A stretch of 64,000 nucleotides of DNA from Adiantum capillus-veneris. Taxonomy: Eukaryota > Streptophyta > Polypodiopsida > Polypodiales > Pteridaceae. The DNA lies in NCBI GenBank assembly GCA_014529385.2, contig CM043955.1, positions 138,933,108 to 138,997,107 of the forward strand, given 5' to 3'. This document shows positions 25,708-37,372 of this stretch, in pieces. Numbering within the stretch: the stretch's first letter is position 1; the number at the start of each line of letters is the position of its first letter. The position numbers were made by a program, and so were the translations under genes. Under the pieces are notes generated by a model, which did not search any database, was not told where the DNA came from, and worked only from the letters and a program-made list of their open reading frames with translations.

Positions 25708-25921
25708 GGAGAAGGGAGAGTCTGTTACCCTCAGCAGCGGCCTGGCGCTGAGCTTGGGTGAAGGCTTCATTGAGAGCCTTCTTCTGCTCGCGGTAGTCTT
25801 CGTCCCAGGGCTTGTGACCGTAGGAGAGCATCTCATGAAAACTCAGCTTCGCTGGCTTCCCATCATCGTCGCCCTTTCTTGCAGCGGAGGAGGAGGAGGA
25901 GGATGAGCGATGGCTCGTCAT
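24976..25921 (-). CDS. Small three-exon gene with a duplicated EMLSYGHKPWD motif, function unknown
   Basis: Proposed exons on the minus strand are 25921-25729, 25439-25209 and 25010-24976. Donors are G|GTAAC and A|GTATG; acceptors are CACAG|AG and CTGCAG|GTG. Joined length is 459 nt, exactly 153 codons with a TAG stop, about 152 residues, and both introns are phase 1. Exon 1 starts MTSHRSSSSSSS and contains EMLSYGHKPWDEDYREQKK; exon 2 repeats it as EMLSYGHKPWDKDYHEWKD. After each copy comes an FT.A.R..A-rich helix, and the protein ends EKRASKRGNT. An upstream in-frame ATG at 25945 would add 8 residues. The protein is charged and soluble, with no signal peptide or membrane segment. I do not recognise the family. 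Intron 1 contains a GT/AG microsatellite. Confidence 0.6.
25651..25704. repeat. (GT)n(AG)n microsatellite in intron 1
   Basis: GT repeats at 25651-25664 run directly into AG repeats at 25665-25704, inside the first intron of the small three-exon gene. Confidence 0.95.
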
Positions 25922-25945
25922 AATTCCCGCCACTGCAGTCAGCAC

Positions 25946-26477
25946 GGTTATTTGCTTGCTAATAAGTGCGTTTTATGTGAGGGGTGAATCCACACTGCCA
26001 TTTGCATTTGGGCGCTTGTCCAGTGGCGGGCGGGGTTGCTTCCACCTTGTGTCACACACTGCCAGAAACGTACTAAAATATAGCATCATTGGTCCTAGTA
26101 AGACGCAAGACGCAGGTAGAGTCATATATGGGCGACCTCAAGACCCCATCCAAAACTAGCAAGGATTTGGCGTTGACATGGACTCCAACACAGATATTGC
26201 GCTTGGTACAAGATGGTTGTGTGTAAAGCAACACAATGCCTATTCATGAGGTGCGCTTCTTTCATAGGTGCAAATCCTAGATATAGCGGGCACTCGGCAA
26301 TGTGTGTAACCAGTCTTAGTACCATGGAGGGTGACAAACATTTGCAAAAAAATTAACATGATGCATGATCTCCACACACATAGAGCCACAATCACATACA
26401 CATACACACTTCTTTTTCTCAATTTTAATGATTGATGAATACCGTAGAAGCATCACTAGTTTTGGTAGCAACAAATA
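25946..26477. other. Upstream region of the small three-exon gene
   Basis: No other gene seen. The part nearest 25946 should contain the minus-strand promoter and 5' leader, but no clear TATA box stands out. The remainder is unique AT-rich DNA up to the CACTA element. Confidence 0.4.
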
Positions 26478-26480
26478 ATT
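26478..26480. repeat. 3-bp target duplication of the CACTA element (left, ATT)
   Basis: ATT lies directly outside the CACTACAAG end and is matched by ATT at 31842-31844. Confidence 0.75.
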
Positions 26481-26700
26481 CACTACAAGAGATCGCTTAA
26501 ATTTCGATGTCAAATTATCGGCGTCAATGACGGACGTCGGTATATGTGTAGGTAAATCTAGAGAGAGATCAAGTTTTTTTAAAAAATAATTTTTCTTTTT
26601 CCGACGCTTATACCGGCACACATACCAAACGCCTGTACTGGCGGACATACCGGCACCTGCACCGACGCACAATCCGACACCTATATCAGCGGACCCTGCA
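26481..26700 (+). repeat. Left terminal and subterminal repeats of the CACTA element
   Basis: The terminal inverted repeat begins CACTACAAGAG. From 26600 short GC-rich motifs recur in both orientations (CCGACGC, CCGGCAC, GGCGGAC), similar to those near the right end. Confidence 0.75.
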
Positions 26701-26911
26701 AAAAACAGAACCGCGCGTCTTTAGTGGGCATTTTCCTCCTTTCTTCTCTTCCTCTCTTGCTCTCCTCCTCCTCACTTGTTGCAGATCTGCTGCCTCACGA
26801 CTTGTCGGAGGTGAGATTTTCACTTGTAAGCTACTCTCCATCAACAAGGTGAGCTTCTTTTCAAGTTTCCTTGTAGATTTGTGCACTTTAGTGTATGTGT
26901 GTGTAACATAG

Positions 26912-26945
26912 CACGCGCGCGCGTGTGTGTGTGTGCGCGCGCGCG
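26912..26945. repeat. Alternating CG/TG purine-pyrimidine tract
   Basis: A (CG)n block, a (TG)n block and another (CG)n block form about 34 bases of nearly perfect alternating pyrimidine-purine. Confidence 0.9.
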
Positions 26946-27699
26946 TTTTTGTAGGTTTGAAGACATTTTTCCAACTCTTTCTTACTCAAATAGGCCGCAT
27001 GTGAGTGCTCTAACATTCTTTTTTGTTGCATAGACACACACATTCACATAAACATGCACGCAAGTAAATAAAAATGCACACTAAACAATATAAACACACT
27101 ATATACGACACACACGCATGTTTTTCAATTTAAAAACATAAAATGTTATTTTATAAGTAATATTAATTAAAAATCATCATTAGCTAAGAAAGATAACTAT
27201 ATTTTATCATTAAAAGAAAGATTTATGTCATTTTATAATTAGTTTTTTTGTTTTTGTGTAAATAAATTTGAAAATTAAAAAATATTTATTTTTTTTGTAA
27301 TTGTGACTTATCGTAGGCTATTCGCTTAATTCGGTTTAGTCCTTTAACACTAATTGTTTAAGTAATAAGTGGTTTCATCGCTTGGGATTGTTTTGCAGTT
27401 AGATTGATGAAGGTTAGTTGCTTAATTAGAGCGTGTAGCTGCTTATGTATTGAATCGTTTAGCGAGCCCACTTAGTTTTACACGTGGCTCGACTAGTTTT
27501 GTTATTTAATCACTTGGCGACTTAGGGCTAGTCCTGTACGTTTAATCGGTATTCAAACGGTTTAGGGCTTGTTGCTTATAGGTAACCGCTTGGGTATTTA
27601 GTCACTTATCGCTCATGAAGGAATACTCCGTATTTAGATCGTTGAAGGCTACACTCTTAGGGCTAGCCGCTTAGTGTTATCCGCTCAGTGTTAGCCGCA

Positions 27700-28975
27700 A
27701 AAGAACTTTGACAAACGAAATAAACTAACGCAATTGGACTTCAATACCGCACACAGACTATAAAAACACAAAAAGATTTCAAAAAAATAATTATGTCAAA
27801 CCCTAATATATAGGCATTGACCAATAAAGACGAGATTATTACCTAGTGGTCCTGATCTCCGTGCACCTTTAGACCGAGGTGTGCGGAGATCTGGCATAGC
27901 TAGAGAATGTGAGGTTGTTAGAGCTAGCAGCAAATGGTAGAAAAATCGCAAATGGACTACAAAAATGTAACAGTCTTAAGAAATGACTTGTGTGCTTCAA
28001 AAATGCAAACGGACTTCGACAAACGAAGTAAAATAACGTAATAAGACTTCAATAGCACACACAAACTTTAAAAACCCTAATATATAGTCATTGACCAATA
28101 AAGACGAGATTATTACCATGTGGTCCTAATCTCTGTGTACCTCTAGACCGAGGTGTGCGGGGATAGGGCATGGCTAGAGAATATGAGGTTGTCAGAGCTA
28201 GTGGCAAACAGTAGAAAAATCGCAAATAGACTTTAGAAACTTCAAAGTCTTCAAAAATGACACAATTAGACTTCAATAGCGCACACATACTTCAAACTCC
28301 CTAATATATAGTCACTAATCAATAAAGACGAGATTATTTCCTTGTGGTCCTGATCTCCGTGCACCTCTAGACCGAGGTGTGTGGGGATCAGGCATGGCTA
28401 GAGAATGTGAGGTTGTTAGAGCTAGCGGTAAATATAGAAAAACCGCAAACGCACTTCGGAAACACAAAAGTCTTCAGAAATGACGTGTACTTCAAAAAAC
28501 GCAAACGGACTTTGACAAACAAAGTAAAATAACGCAATCGGACTTCAATAGCATACACAAACTTCAAAAATCCTAATATATAGGCATTGACCAATAAAGG
28601 CGAGATTATTACCATGTGGTCCTAATCTCCGTGCACCTCTAGACCGAGGTGTGCAGAGATTGGGCATGGTTAGAGAATGTGAGGTTGTTAGAGCTAGCAG
28701 AAAATAGTAGAAAAAATCACAAACGGACTTCAGAAACGCAAAAGTCTTCATATATAGCTTGTGTACTTCAAAAACGCAAACAAAGTTCGATAAACAAAGT
28801 AAAACAACGCAATCAAACTTCAATAACGCACACAGACTTCAAAAACCCTAATATATAGTCATTGACCAATAAAGATGAGATTATTACCCTGTGGTCTTGA
28901 TCTCCGTGCATCTCTAGACCGAGGTGTGCGAAAATCGGACATGGCTAGAGAATGTGAGGTTGTCATGTAGTTAGT
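27700..28975. repeat. ~274-bp tandem array, five units, inside the CACTA element
   Basis: The landmark (C/T)CCTAATATA occurs near 27801, 28075, 28299, 28571 and 28846, giving spacings of 274, 224, 272 and 275. The short third unit lacks about 50 bp. Each unit has a well-conserved core containing GACGAGATTATT, TGGTCCTGATCTCCG, CTAGACCGAGGTGTG and GAGAATGTGAGGTTGT, then a more variable A-rich part. No coding role is visible. Confidence 0.9.
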
Positions 28976-29033
28976 GGTGTGTACTTATAACAAGAGTGAT
29001 TTAATTATTTGTTGCATCATTGGTAGATAAAGT

Positions 29034-30180
29034 ATGGACGATAGGATGACGTGTCTTTGTGCGCATTGCAAGCATCAGATCTTTCAAAAACAAAAAATCT
29101 ACAACCAACACATACGCAATAACGGTCTCCTTTCCATAGAGCAACTACAAGACCTGCATTATTGATCTCATGATTTGGAGGCAGTAAATCAACCTCTGCA
29201 AGTAGATATTGCTCCAACTTTATCCCAGAGAAAATGATTTTCTAACAAACAGCCATCGACTGAGTCCACCCAACCAATATCTAATTCCACATTTCAAGAA
29301 GTAGAGATGGAGTAGATTTTAGACGCTTTCTTTGACATGGATCCCATCATTGAAAACATAGAAGACGACAATATTCAAGGCAATATTGCGAACCAACCTC
29401 AGTCATCCCGTCCATATTGACGGCATGATAGCAACGATAAAGAGGGCGAAATGATGCAAACTCTTGCACGTATGTCGCTTTACAATGGTGCAAAAATCTC
29501 AGTTGTCCAAACTGCTTTGGCAATGCTTAATTTACAGTCTATCTACGGGTGGTTTGACGCCTCCATCACAGAGCTTTTCAGGTAAATACATTGTATCCTA
29601 AGCATGGCAAAGTGCAAATTACATTTCAATAATATGATCGTTGTGTTCACTTGTTGATGTAACGTCAGGTTGCTCAACAAGCAATCTTGCCAAAAGGCAA
29701 TCACATGCCCCCTACCCATCCAACCGCTAAAAAGCTTCTTAATAACTTGGGCATGGATTATCACAAAATACATGCATGTCCTAATGATTGTATACTCTTT
29801 TGCAATGAGTATGCAAATTTGGAAGAGTGTCCCAATTGTGGATCAAACAGGTATAGAGAGATACACAAGGAAATTTATCCCTGCAAAGGTCCTTCGAAAC
29901 TTTCCTATCATTCCAAGAATAAAGAGCATGTTCAGGTGCAAGTCTATAGCCACTTTGATGACATGGCACTCAAATACTAGATCGATAGATGATGTGATGC
30001 GGGTACCTGCTGACTCTCGTGCATGGAAGCACATAGAGGAAAGTTGGCCTACATTTAAGGATGAGCCTCGATGTATCCGCTTTGGTCTAGCAATGGACGA
30101 AGTAAACCCACTTGGATTACAGAGTTCGTCATGGAGCACATGGCCTATTTGCTTGGTTAATTATAATCTTCCAGAAGGGC
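29034..30180 (+). pseudogene. CACTA transposase TNPD-type, N-terminal part, broken
   Basis: The start at 29034 gives a Cys/His-rich beginning (TCLCAHCKHQ, later QHIRNNG) with an early stop near 29163. Then come GAKISVVQTALAMLNLQSIYGW (29490-29560), a GT-AG intron (about 29582-29668), and KKLLNNLGMDYHKIHACPND with CP.CG..RY (29725-29860). After a frameshift near 29890 there follow IIPRIKSMFRC and GLAMDEVNPLG with YNLPEG. This order is that of the plant tnp2 transposase N-terminal half. The catalytic remainder is missing; the frame runs straight into a different protein at about 30180, implying an internal deletion. It would bind and cut element ends if intact. Confidence 0.8.
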
Positions 30181-30790
30181 GATCTGTCGTTGTCAATGAT
30201 TGTCCCACGAAAGTACAAAACAAAGAACACGGATGTCTATTTGTGATGGAGATATGGGATAATCAAGATGATGAAAGAAAGAGTTACATCATCGATGCCA
30301 TTCACCGAGAGTATAGACCGGCAGAGGGGTACGATCCAGTCTCAAATGACTGGATTTTGAGTGTGGCGAGGACCACAATGTCACACCATCGGTCAGAGAC
30401 GAGAGATAGGTACAAGGACAGCAGTCCGAAGCTGGCATGGTTGGACGCAGAGGAGTGGGCGGGAATTGCACGAGAGACACAAGACAATCGTGAGAGATTT
30501 TAGCAGCAAAGAGATGCAGCCAGAGTACGTTTGGAGTCTACTTTAGCGTCATATCTTGGTAGTGGAGGCTACGACACGCTTCGGCATGATTTTGTAAGTA
30601 TTATACGTATGCTTTAAATTGTCAATTTGAATATTTATCTAATGATTAAACCATAATTTTGCAGAAAGCTGCCGTGAAGCGCCCTCAGACACACCGAGAG
30701 GAGAAGTATGGGTACAATCATGGACTTGTGGCCCTTTTGACCCAGTTGCAGGAGGAGGGAGAGGACGTCGAGTGGGAGGCATCACCATGA
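30181..30790 (+). pseudogene. Second CACTA gene (TNPA-like or plant transposase-24-like), 3' part
   Basis: Downstream of the tnp2 fusion, the frame VMEIWDNQDDERKSYIIDAI continues to 30503, stops, and can be followed through RDAARVRLESTLASYLG (about 30510-30560). A clean intron (GTAAGT at about 30594 to TTTTGCAG at about 30664) joins GGYDTLRHDF to KAAVKRPQTHREEKYGYN. The last exon is open to TGA at 30788-30790 and ends in an acidic tail (EEGEDVEWEASP). Position and general character fit the second gene of CACTA elements, which encodes a subterminal-repeat binding protein; that identity is inferred from context. Confidence 0.5.
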
Positions 30791-30899
30791 GGGTGACATC
30801 CTCCATATATGTTTCTTTTTGTAGTTGTGGTCTTCTTGATAGAGTTGTACTCATTCATTGTATACATGTATAGTTTCACGCCTATGTTTATGTTTTTGC

Positions 30900-31290
30900 A
30901 TTCCATTTACGATTATGATTGTGGTATGACTATCAGGTTATGGCTATGGTTTTGCAATTATGATATGGTACAAAGGTTATGGTTATGGTTTGGCAATCAA
31001 GTTATGGTTATGGTTTTGCAATTATGATATGGTACAAAGGTTATGGTTATGGTTTGGCAATCAAGTTATGGTTATGGTTTTGCAATGATGGTATGGCAAT
31101 CATGTTATGGTTAGGGTTTGGCAATTAGATTATGGTTATGGTTTTGCAATGATGGTATGGCAACCATATTATGGTTATGGTTTGGTAATCAAGTTATGGT
31201 TATGGTTATGGTTTTGCAATGATGGTATGGTTGTTATGGTTATGGTATGACAAGCAGGTTATGGCAAGTGGTTATGTTTATGGTTTTGCA
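30900..31290. repeat. Minisatellite of TATGGTTATGGTTTTGCAAT-type units
   Basis: Imperfect repeats of GGTTATGGTTATGGTTTTGCAA with GATGGTATGGCAAC variants run for about 390 bp, downstream of the last CACTA exon and still inside the element. Confidence 0.85.
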
Positions 31291-31841
31291 TTTTTCAAGT
31301 CATGTTTTAATTATGGCTATAAAATCTTCATGCCGTTGTGCCTATGGTTTGGGAGTCAACGTTATGGTTATGCCTTTTGGAAACTTGTCATCATTAAGCT
31401 TTTGATTTTGTGGTTTTGTTCTACTTATAATTTTGTTAATCTGTATGCACTCACTCTATAGCGTCAAACTATAGGTGGAGTGCGGTTGCTTGTGCACTCT
31501 TCCTTTGGGCATAGAGGGTTGTTTTCTTTTGTTGCAGTACATGCAACATCAGTTCCCAGCCCTCTCTGCCTTTTTTTTTTTTTGCAGATTTTGCTATCGG
31601 TACAAGTCTCGGTATACATGCTGTTATAAGCCTCTGAATAGGCATCGGTTTAGCAAAATTACATACCAACCCGTATGAAAGCAGGTATCCCGGTGTCAGT
31701 TGCATTGCTTATTCCGACGATCAATGTACCGATGCATATATCAATGACACGATTCTGGCGGTGATTCCAATGCTTTTTACTTTTAACATAAGATTTGAGT
31801 CGTCGGTATGCACATCGATTTTTGCGCGGCGTGTTGTAGTG

Positions 31842-33270
31842 ATTCATGGAAGAAGCAATATTTTGCTACACGAGTCGAGCACGGACACGAAGAACATGAT
31901 GAGGAGCAAAAAGCAACTAAGTTTTATTTTGGGAGAAAGATGTCGTGTTTGGCCATGTTCCTACAAATACATATATTCTCACAAGGAAAATATAAAAGGT
32001 ATTATCCTACGAACACATTGGCCCATAACCCATCATTATTAAAGGTAAAGATTAGTGCAAACAATCCTTGAAAAGAAAACCACAACTATAGTTAGATTCT
32101 GGAGGAGAACCTCTGAAGAGGAGGGAATCTCCATGGTTGCCATGTAGAGAGGAGAGTGGACAAATCAAACATCCTAGGTACTTTGCAACATCTCAACTTG
32201 CTCTCTCACTTTATTTCTCACATAATATGAAAAACACAAAATCCAAAATCCAAGTGAGGGATGAGAATCTCTCACCTTAAATAGAAGAAGGGATCAGTTT
32301 TACTAGCTCGCATCCACCTCCACCAAGTCAAGCCAAGCACGTCTAGCTCTATCATTTGGCTATTAATAAATCATAGATAGAGAGAATCAATGTTGCCAGC
32401 TAATAATCAAAAAATTGTAGCCAACATTGCTTCATATGGAATCAAGGAAAGGGAAAAGAGAGCAGAAGGTAAATACCTTACATCAGTGTTCAAGTTGATG
32501 GAAAATGATGAGGGAAGATAGCCGGATCCAATAACTTGGCTAAGGTTAATGCCTTTGCTTTTGTGAGCCAAAGTAAGTGAGAGGATGTCCATGCATTAGG
32601 TCAAGGATTCATCTGAGCAAGAAAGCAAAAACCACCATTTGGAGACAAGCATTATCCATCACTCCTCAAGATCAATAGGCACCAATATCGCTTAGATAAT
32701 GTGTATCAGCACAAGAATTAAAGGGGCAACCAAATTCAAAGGTGTGAGAGAGCATGACGTGCATCCTTTAGGTGATATAATTAACACAAAAAAAATCCAT
32801 GATCAAATCTCTAAGGATACGTAGAGTGTCAGGACTTACAGCCATAAGATAAAATCTCGTAAGTGGCACAGACTGGGGGCAGTAAATGCGTTCATCTTTG
32901 TTGAGGTAGGAATGTGAGGAGAGCCATCAAAGGGTCATTATGTGGTGCAAAGAACACAAAAAATAGAAAGTATCACATCATTTCCAAAAAAAAACCCTTT
33001 TTTCGAGAGATTTCTTATAAAAAACATGTCATCTAGTATAGAAACCAATTTTAAGGCACACACTGGAAAATTTAGAGTCTTTTTTAGCCCATGTTTGAGT
33101 TTAGGCCAAGTGACTGGAAGCCCACATCGATTACTAACCCATCTAACCCTATTCATTAAATCACAATAGAATAAGGAGATGTGAGGTAGTTTATCCTCAC
33201 TCTGTGCTCCACCCACTTAGTGTGTCTACTCTTCTTCTCCCTAGCACTCTGCATGCACCACCCACTCTAC
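31842..33270. other. Non-coding DNA leading to an LTR end
   Basis: The first three bases (ATT) are the right CACTA target duplication. No coding region is recognisable. The right part may be an LTR, because the sequence ends ...ACTCTACA just before a tRNA-Met primer site, but its left edge cannot be placed. Confidence 0.4.
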
Positions 33271-33274
33271 AAAT

Positions 33275-33286
33275 TGGTATCAGAGC
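33275..33286 (+). other. Initiator tRNA-Met primer binding site
   Basis: TGGTATCAGAGC is the exact plant initiator tRNA-Met complement. It follows a CA-ending LTR-like edge (33271) by three bases. No copia or gypsy gag follows in the next few kilobases, so this is a truncated element. Confidence 0.65.
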
Positions 33287-33487
33287 TTTGGTCTTCCTGC
33301 TCGCTTTCGAATGTGTGCAGACCCTCTTGGAGTGGCTAAGGTTCACTCAGAGCTAGTTGGGATTAAAGTATGTTTGGAGCACATTGAAAATCGACAGTAG
33401 ACTGTGTAGCCAATGAAGTAAAGCTTGAGTACAATAGCTTTTTGCATAGAGATTTTGAGGAGTAATAGAGAGAAAGCTTAGAGCAAG

Positions 33488-33506
33488 TGTGTGTGTGTGT
33501 GTGGCA

Positions 33507-33567
<61 letters not shown>
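33488..33567. repeat. (GT)n and (TA)29 microsatellites
   Basis: GT repeats at 33488-33503 and an uninterrupted TA array at 33510-33567. Confidence 0.95.
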
Positions 33568-33570
<3 letters not shown>

Positions 33571-36500
33571 AACGAACACTAACTGTTCATAGACTAACAA
33601 TTCTAGAAAAGTACAGTGGCTTTGCACAATAATTTATTTGCATTTGAAAATAAATTTTGTACAAGGTAATGAAGATAACAAGATACAGATCAAGAATCCA
33701 TAAACCCAAAGTCTGGGAAATTTTGTGTCACACTAAGAGATCCACCATTTGTTAAGAACTGGACATTTTAATCAAGGAAGGTAGCCCTCACCTGCACCCA
33801 TAGCCACAAGAAAACAATTCGTTAGCACGTGATTGTACGCAGGTGATGCTGGGCATCCCAGTTGTTATCCATGTCACCATTAAAAAAACATAGTTCTTAA
33901 CTCGTAATTAGTTCTTTTTGATGAAGAAGGTTTTATTTTTTTTTAAATAGATCCTTGGCTTTTCTGCCAATCTGATACAGACGGTACCCACCCCCATAGA
34001 GCAGCCATAAATTCTGATATATGTTTTTTCTCAGAAAACATTTTTTAAAACCAATCTTACGGTTTTTAAAGGAGTTTAAAAAAATCAGAACTTCATCCTT
34101 AACTAGATAAGAGTGACTTATATCCCATTTGAGGTAGTCTCAAGCTAGATCAAAACTACCCACTTCCTTGTATATCGACAACATTTATAATAGAACCTTT
34201 TATTCGGAACTAGATTTTTTAATCGGGCTGGGATATCCCAAAAAAAACCATTTGTATTTACCACTTATTACCTAGCCGAGATACCCCTTTCTTAGAGAAA
34301 TTTCATAACCATTATTCCCAAAAATCCTTACTATTATGTTATGTCACTCCTACCGCTGCCATATGCCAGCTAAAAAAAGTATACTACAATATATTGGACT
34401 ACTTAGTCATAGTGAGCCAATTTAGACTCAGTCCGGAAAAAAATTCCGGTCATGCCCAGATAGAGGGAACCATATACCATACTCATATACCATATAATTC
34501 ATTCATTCCTATCAAATATCAGAAATTAGGGCAATAACTCCGAAGTAATCTGTAAATTCAGAGTATCATTTTAGTTACATCAGTAAAATAAAAACGTCTG
34601 TAATTTAACAACCTCAGATTAACCAGCCAGGATCCACTCAAGGTCACTATATGATTTACCCTATAGTATCGAGATCACACCAACTAGCAAGATGGTAGGT
34701 AAGGACAAGTGCCTATATATTCTAAATAAGAAAAAGAAGCCAGCAGAAGAAGGTGAGCATAAAGAATTGAGTTGCCAAGGTTCTCGACCTAACCTCAGCC
34801 ATCAGAAATATGTCACCACATTGAACTAGTGATAGGTTAGTCAGAACCTACCGCTATTCTTCCTAGCATATGATGAAGATGAGAAAAACCAGTAAATTAG
34901 AAACTTGCTATTATTCAACCTCAATACGGTATGTGTAGTCAGCATATAGGGCACCATACCAGAAGCCAGTACTCAAGCATATATACAAAATAACCTTTTT
35001 AGCCGATTCAGTCCAATAGGCAACTGGTAAAAAAGATCTGTCTATCTTTAAAAAATGGTCGAGTTAAGTTGAAAAAACATTATCTATTCCTACAATCGGG
35101 TATGCGAAACCAGTAATCAGTAAATTCAGAGTAACCTTTTGTCGATTCATTAAGATCAACCAGATCAGTCCAGGATTCGTAACCTTACCTAGAGCACTAC
35201 GTCACATCGGTATTCCAACTTACCAAGGTAACAGAGCTTTCAGCACACTCTTTTGTGTTTTAATTTATAAGTATACTTTTATGCTTATTATTTTTTAAAA
35301 AAAAAACCAAAGGTCAAACAGTCTCAGCCAGCAGAAATTTTTAAATAGGCTGAATTAGTGATTAGCAAAGGGAACATGCACTCATCTTCCATCTTGTGCT
35401 GTAATATGGAAAAGATGAGCGAGTACAAAACACATATAATACCTCCAGAGTATCATCCAATATGGTCAGCAAATCTGAAAACAGTCTTCCGTTTATTCAA
35501 AAGTCTCTTTAGACAATTCCAAAAATTCGGTACCAGTAATATGAGTTGAACCAGTATGAGGTCAGCACATGTACATAGTGCACTCCGACCCCCTTAGTAT
35601 TACCGCAGACATAGGTCTCCGACATTACATGCTCACTGTTTTTTTAGCTTTTTTTAATTAATTATTTGTGAATTTCTAGATCTTTGCAAAGAACAGCTAT
35701 ACATACATCAAACAATTGAATAATGCCAGCTAACTTTACCATTTCCAAACGAACATAATGCAGTTTGATCCTCAATCATTCCATTAGACATGCTCAAGTC
35801 ATATTCTTCCTTAGCCGATAGGGTCAAACTAATCCCCTCCAAAAAAAAAAAAGCTTACTGAACTAGTTTTTTTATTCCCATTCCACATATTTCACGGATC
35901 CTTACAACATAAGTCAAAGAGAACCATAACTTGCATCAATCCCTAAGCAAACCAATCTTACAGCTCATCTTACACCCCATACACAAGAAAGGTCAGTATC
36001 CAATATGGTCAGCAAATCTGAAAACAATATCCCATTTATTCAAAGTCTCTTTAGACAATTCCAAAAATTCGGTACCAGTACTATGAGTTGAATCAGTCTG
36101 AGGTCAGCACATGTACATAGTGTACTTCGACCTCCTTAGTATTACAGCATACATAGGTCTCCGACATTACATGCTCACTATTTTTAGCTTATTTTTAAAT
36201 ATTTGTGAATTTCTGGCTCTATGCAAAGACCAGCTATACATACATCAAACAATTGAATAATCCCAACTAACTTTTCCATTTCCAAACAAACATAATGCAG
36301 TCCGATCCTCAATCATGCCATTAGACATGCTCAAGTCATATTATTCCTTAGCTGATAGGGTCAGACTAATCCCCTCCAAAAAGAATATAGCCTACAGAAC
36401 CAGTTTTTTATTTCCCATTCCACTGATTTCACGGACCCATACAACATAAGTCAAAGAGAACCATAACTTGCATCAATCCCTAAGCAAGCCAATCTTTACA

Positions 36501-37372
36501 GCTCATCTTACACCCCATACACAAGAAAGGTCAGTATCCGGAAAAGAATTTACTGGTTTTTTTAAAGCTTTCTCAAAACAGTCTCAGCAAAGCTTCACAG
36601 TATTTATAGAAATTCTCTAGAGCAAGATAGAAATTTTGTTTGACCTGTAGATTAGGAGACGACGAAGCTTCCACAATCTCCTTCCCATTCTTTTTCGGCA
36701 TGATTGAGGACACAATAGAAAATATCTTCTAACCCACACAGTATAGAATGCACACAGATGAATACAGCACGATGCTAAGTGAGTAAGAGTACTCACTTTT
36801 TTAAAAGGCATTTATACTTGCTGAAGCAAACAGGGAGCAGATCCGCCACTGACTCGGACCAGCTACCGCATTAGAGGGCACCCATAGGGGCCAGATACTC
36901 CGGGATTATCCCAGCTGAAGATCAGGTTTGATCTAGATCAAGTCGCCCGAACATTCGCTGCTACACTCACTAGCCAACTCAACACTAGCATAGGCAGCCC
37001 GACACAACAGAGAAGCTTTAAAAAATGCTACTGAGTGTATAGAGAGAGAGAGAGAGAGAGAGATTTTATTTAATTTAAAGCAAGGTCAAGTCCAATAATA
37101 CCAAGTCACATTATGCCTACCAAAAAAAAAAACCAATCGGTCGATACCCGGTTCGAATCACCTTACAAGCTTTTTGTACCTGGCTCAGGTTGATCCCACA
37201 CAACCCGTTACCAATTCAACAGAACCTTACAATCAGCTTAAGTCATGCAGCCATCCACTAGGGTATAGTATACAGCCATGATCTTAACGGTGTGCGATAC
37301 ACTACATAGCAACAACACTTTTTTGTGATTACTTATTACTTCCAATTCCGACTCAAAGTCAAAATGTGGGTC
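33568..37372. other. Unexplained AT-rich region without recognisable genes
   Basis: About 3.8 kb with no coding frame that resembles a known family. It is noticeably rich in CAGTA/ACCAGT/TCAG words and contains a 543-bp tandem duplication (35457-36540). A short GA array lies at about 37040-37064. It leads into the TATA box and orphan ORF at 37373-38004, so it may be the upstream part of the same unidentified unit. Confidence 0.4.
35457..36540. repeat. 543-bp tandem duplication
   Basis: AATATGGTCAGCAAATCTGA occurs near 35459 and again near 36002. The two units align through CGGTACCAGTA, GACATTACATGCTCACT and CACCCCATACACAAG to about 36000 and 36540. Differences are scattered substitutions and small indels. 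Confidence 0.9.

Larger units (their letters stand above)
26481..31841 (+). mobile_element. CACTA (En/Spm) DNA transposon, 5361 bp
   Basis: The left end is CACTACAAGAGATCGC and the right end, read inward on the minus strand, is CACTACAACACGCCGCG. Both then carry a TCGATGT motif at similar depth. Flanking ATT gives the 3-bp duplication typical of CACTA elements. Subterminal regions are rich in CCGACG/CCGGCAC/CGGTA-type short repeats (26520-26690 and 31590-31810), the usual transposase-binding arrangement. Inside are a tandem array (about 27700-28970), a broken TNPD-type transposase, a second gene like TNPA, and a TATGGTT minisatellite. Confidence 0.85.

Noticed and set aside
27700-28975. CRISPR-like array
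   Set aside because: The units are ~274 bp, adjacent and nearly identical throughout, with no short repeat/spacer structure, in plant DNA. It is a tandem repeat within a transposon.
30900-31290. Telomere-like repeat
   Set aside because: The unit GGTTATGGTTATGG is not the plant telomere repeat (TTTAGGG) and is imperfect.
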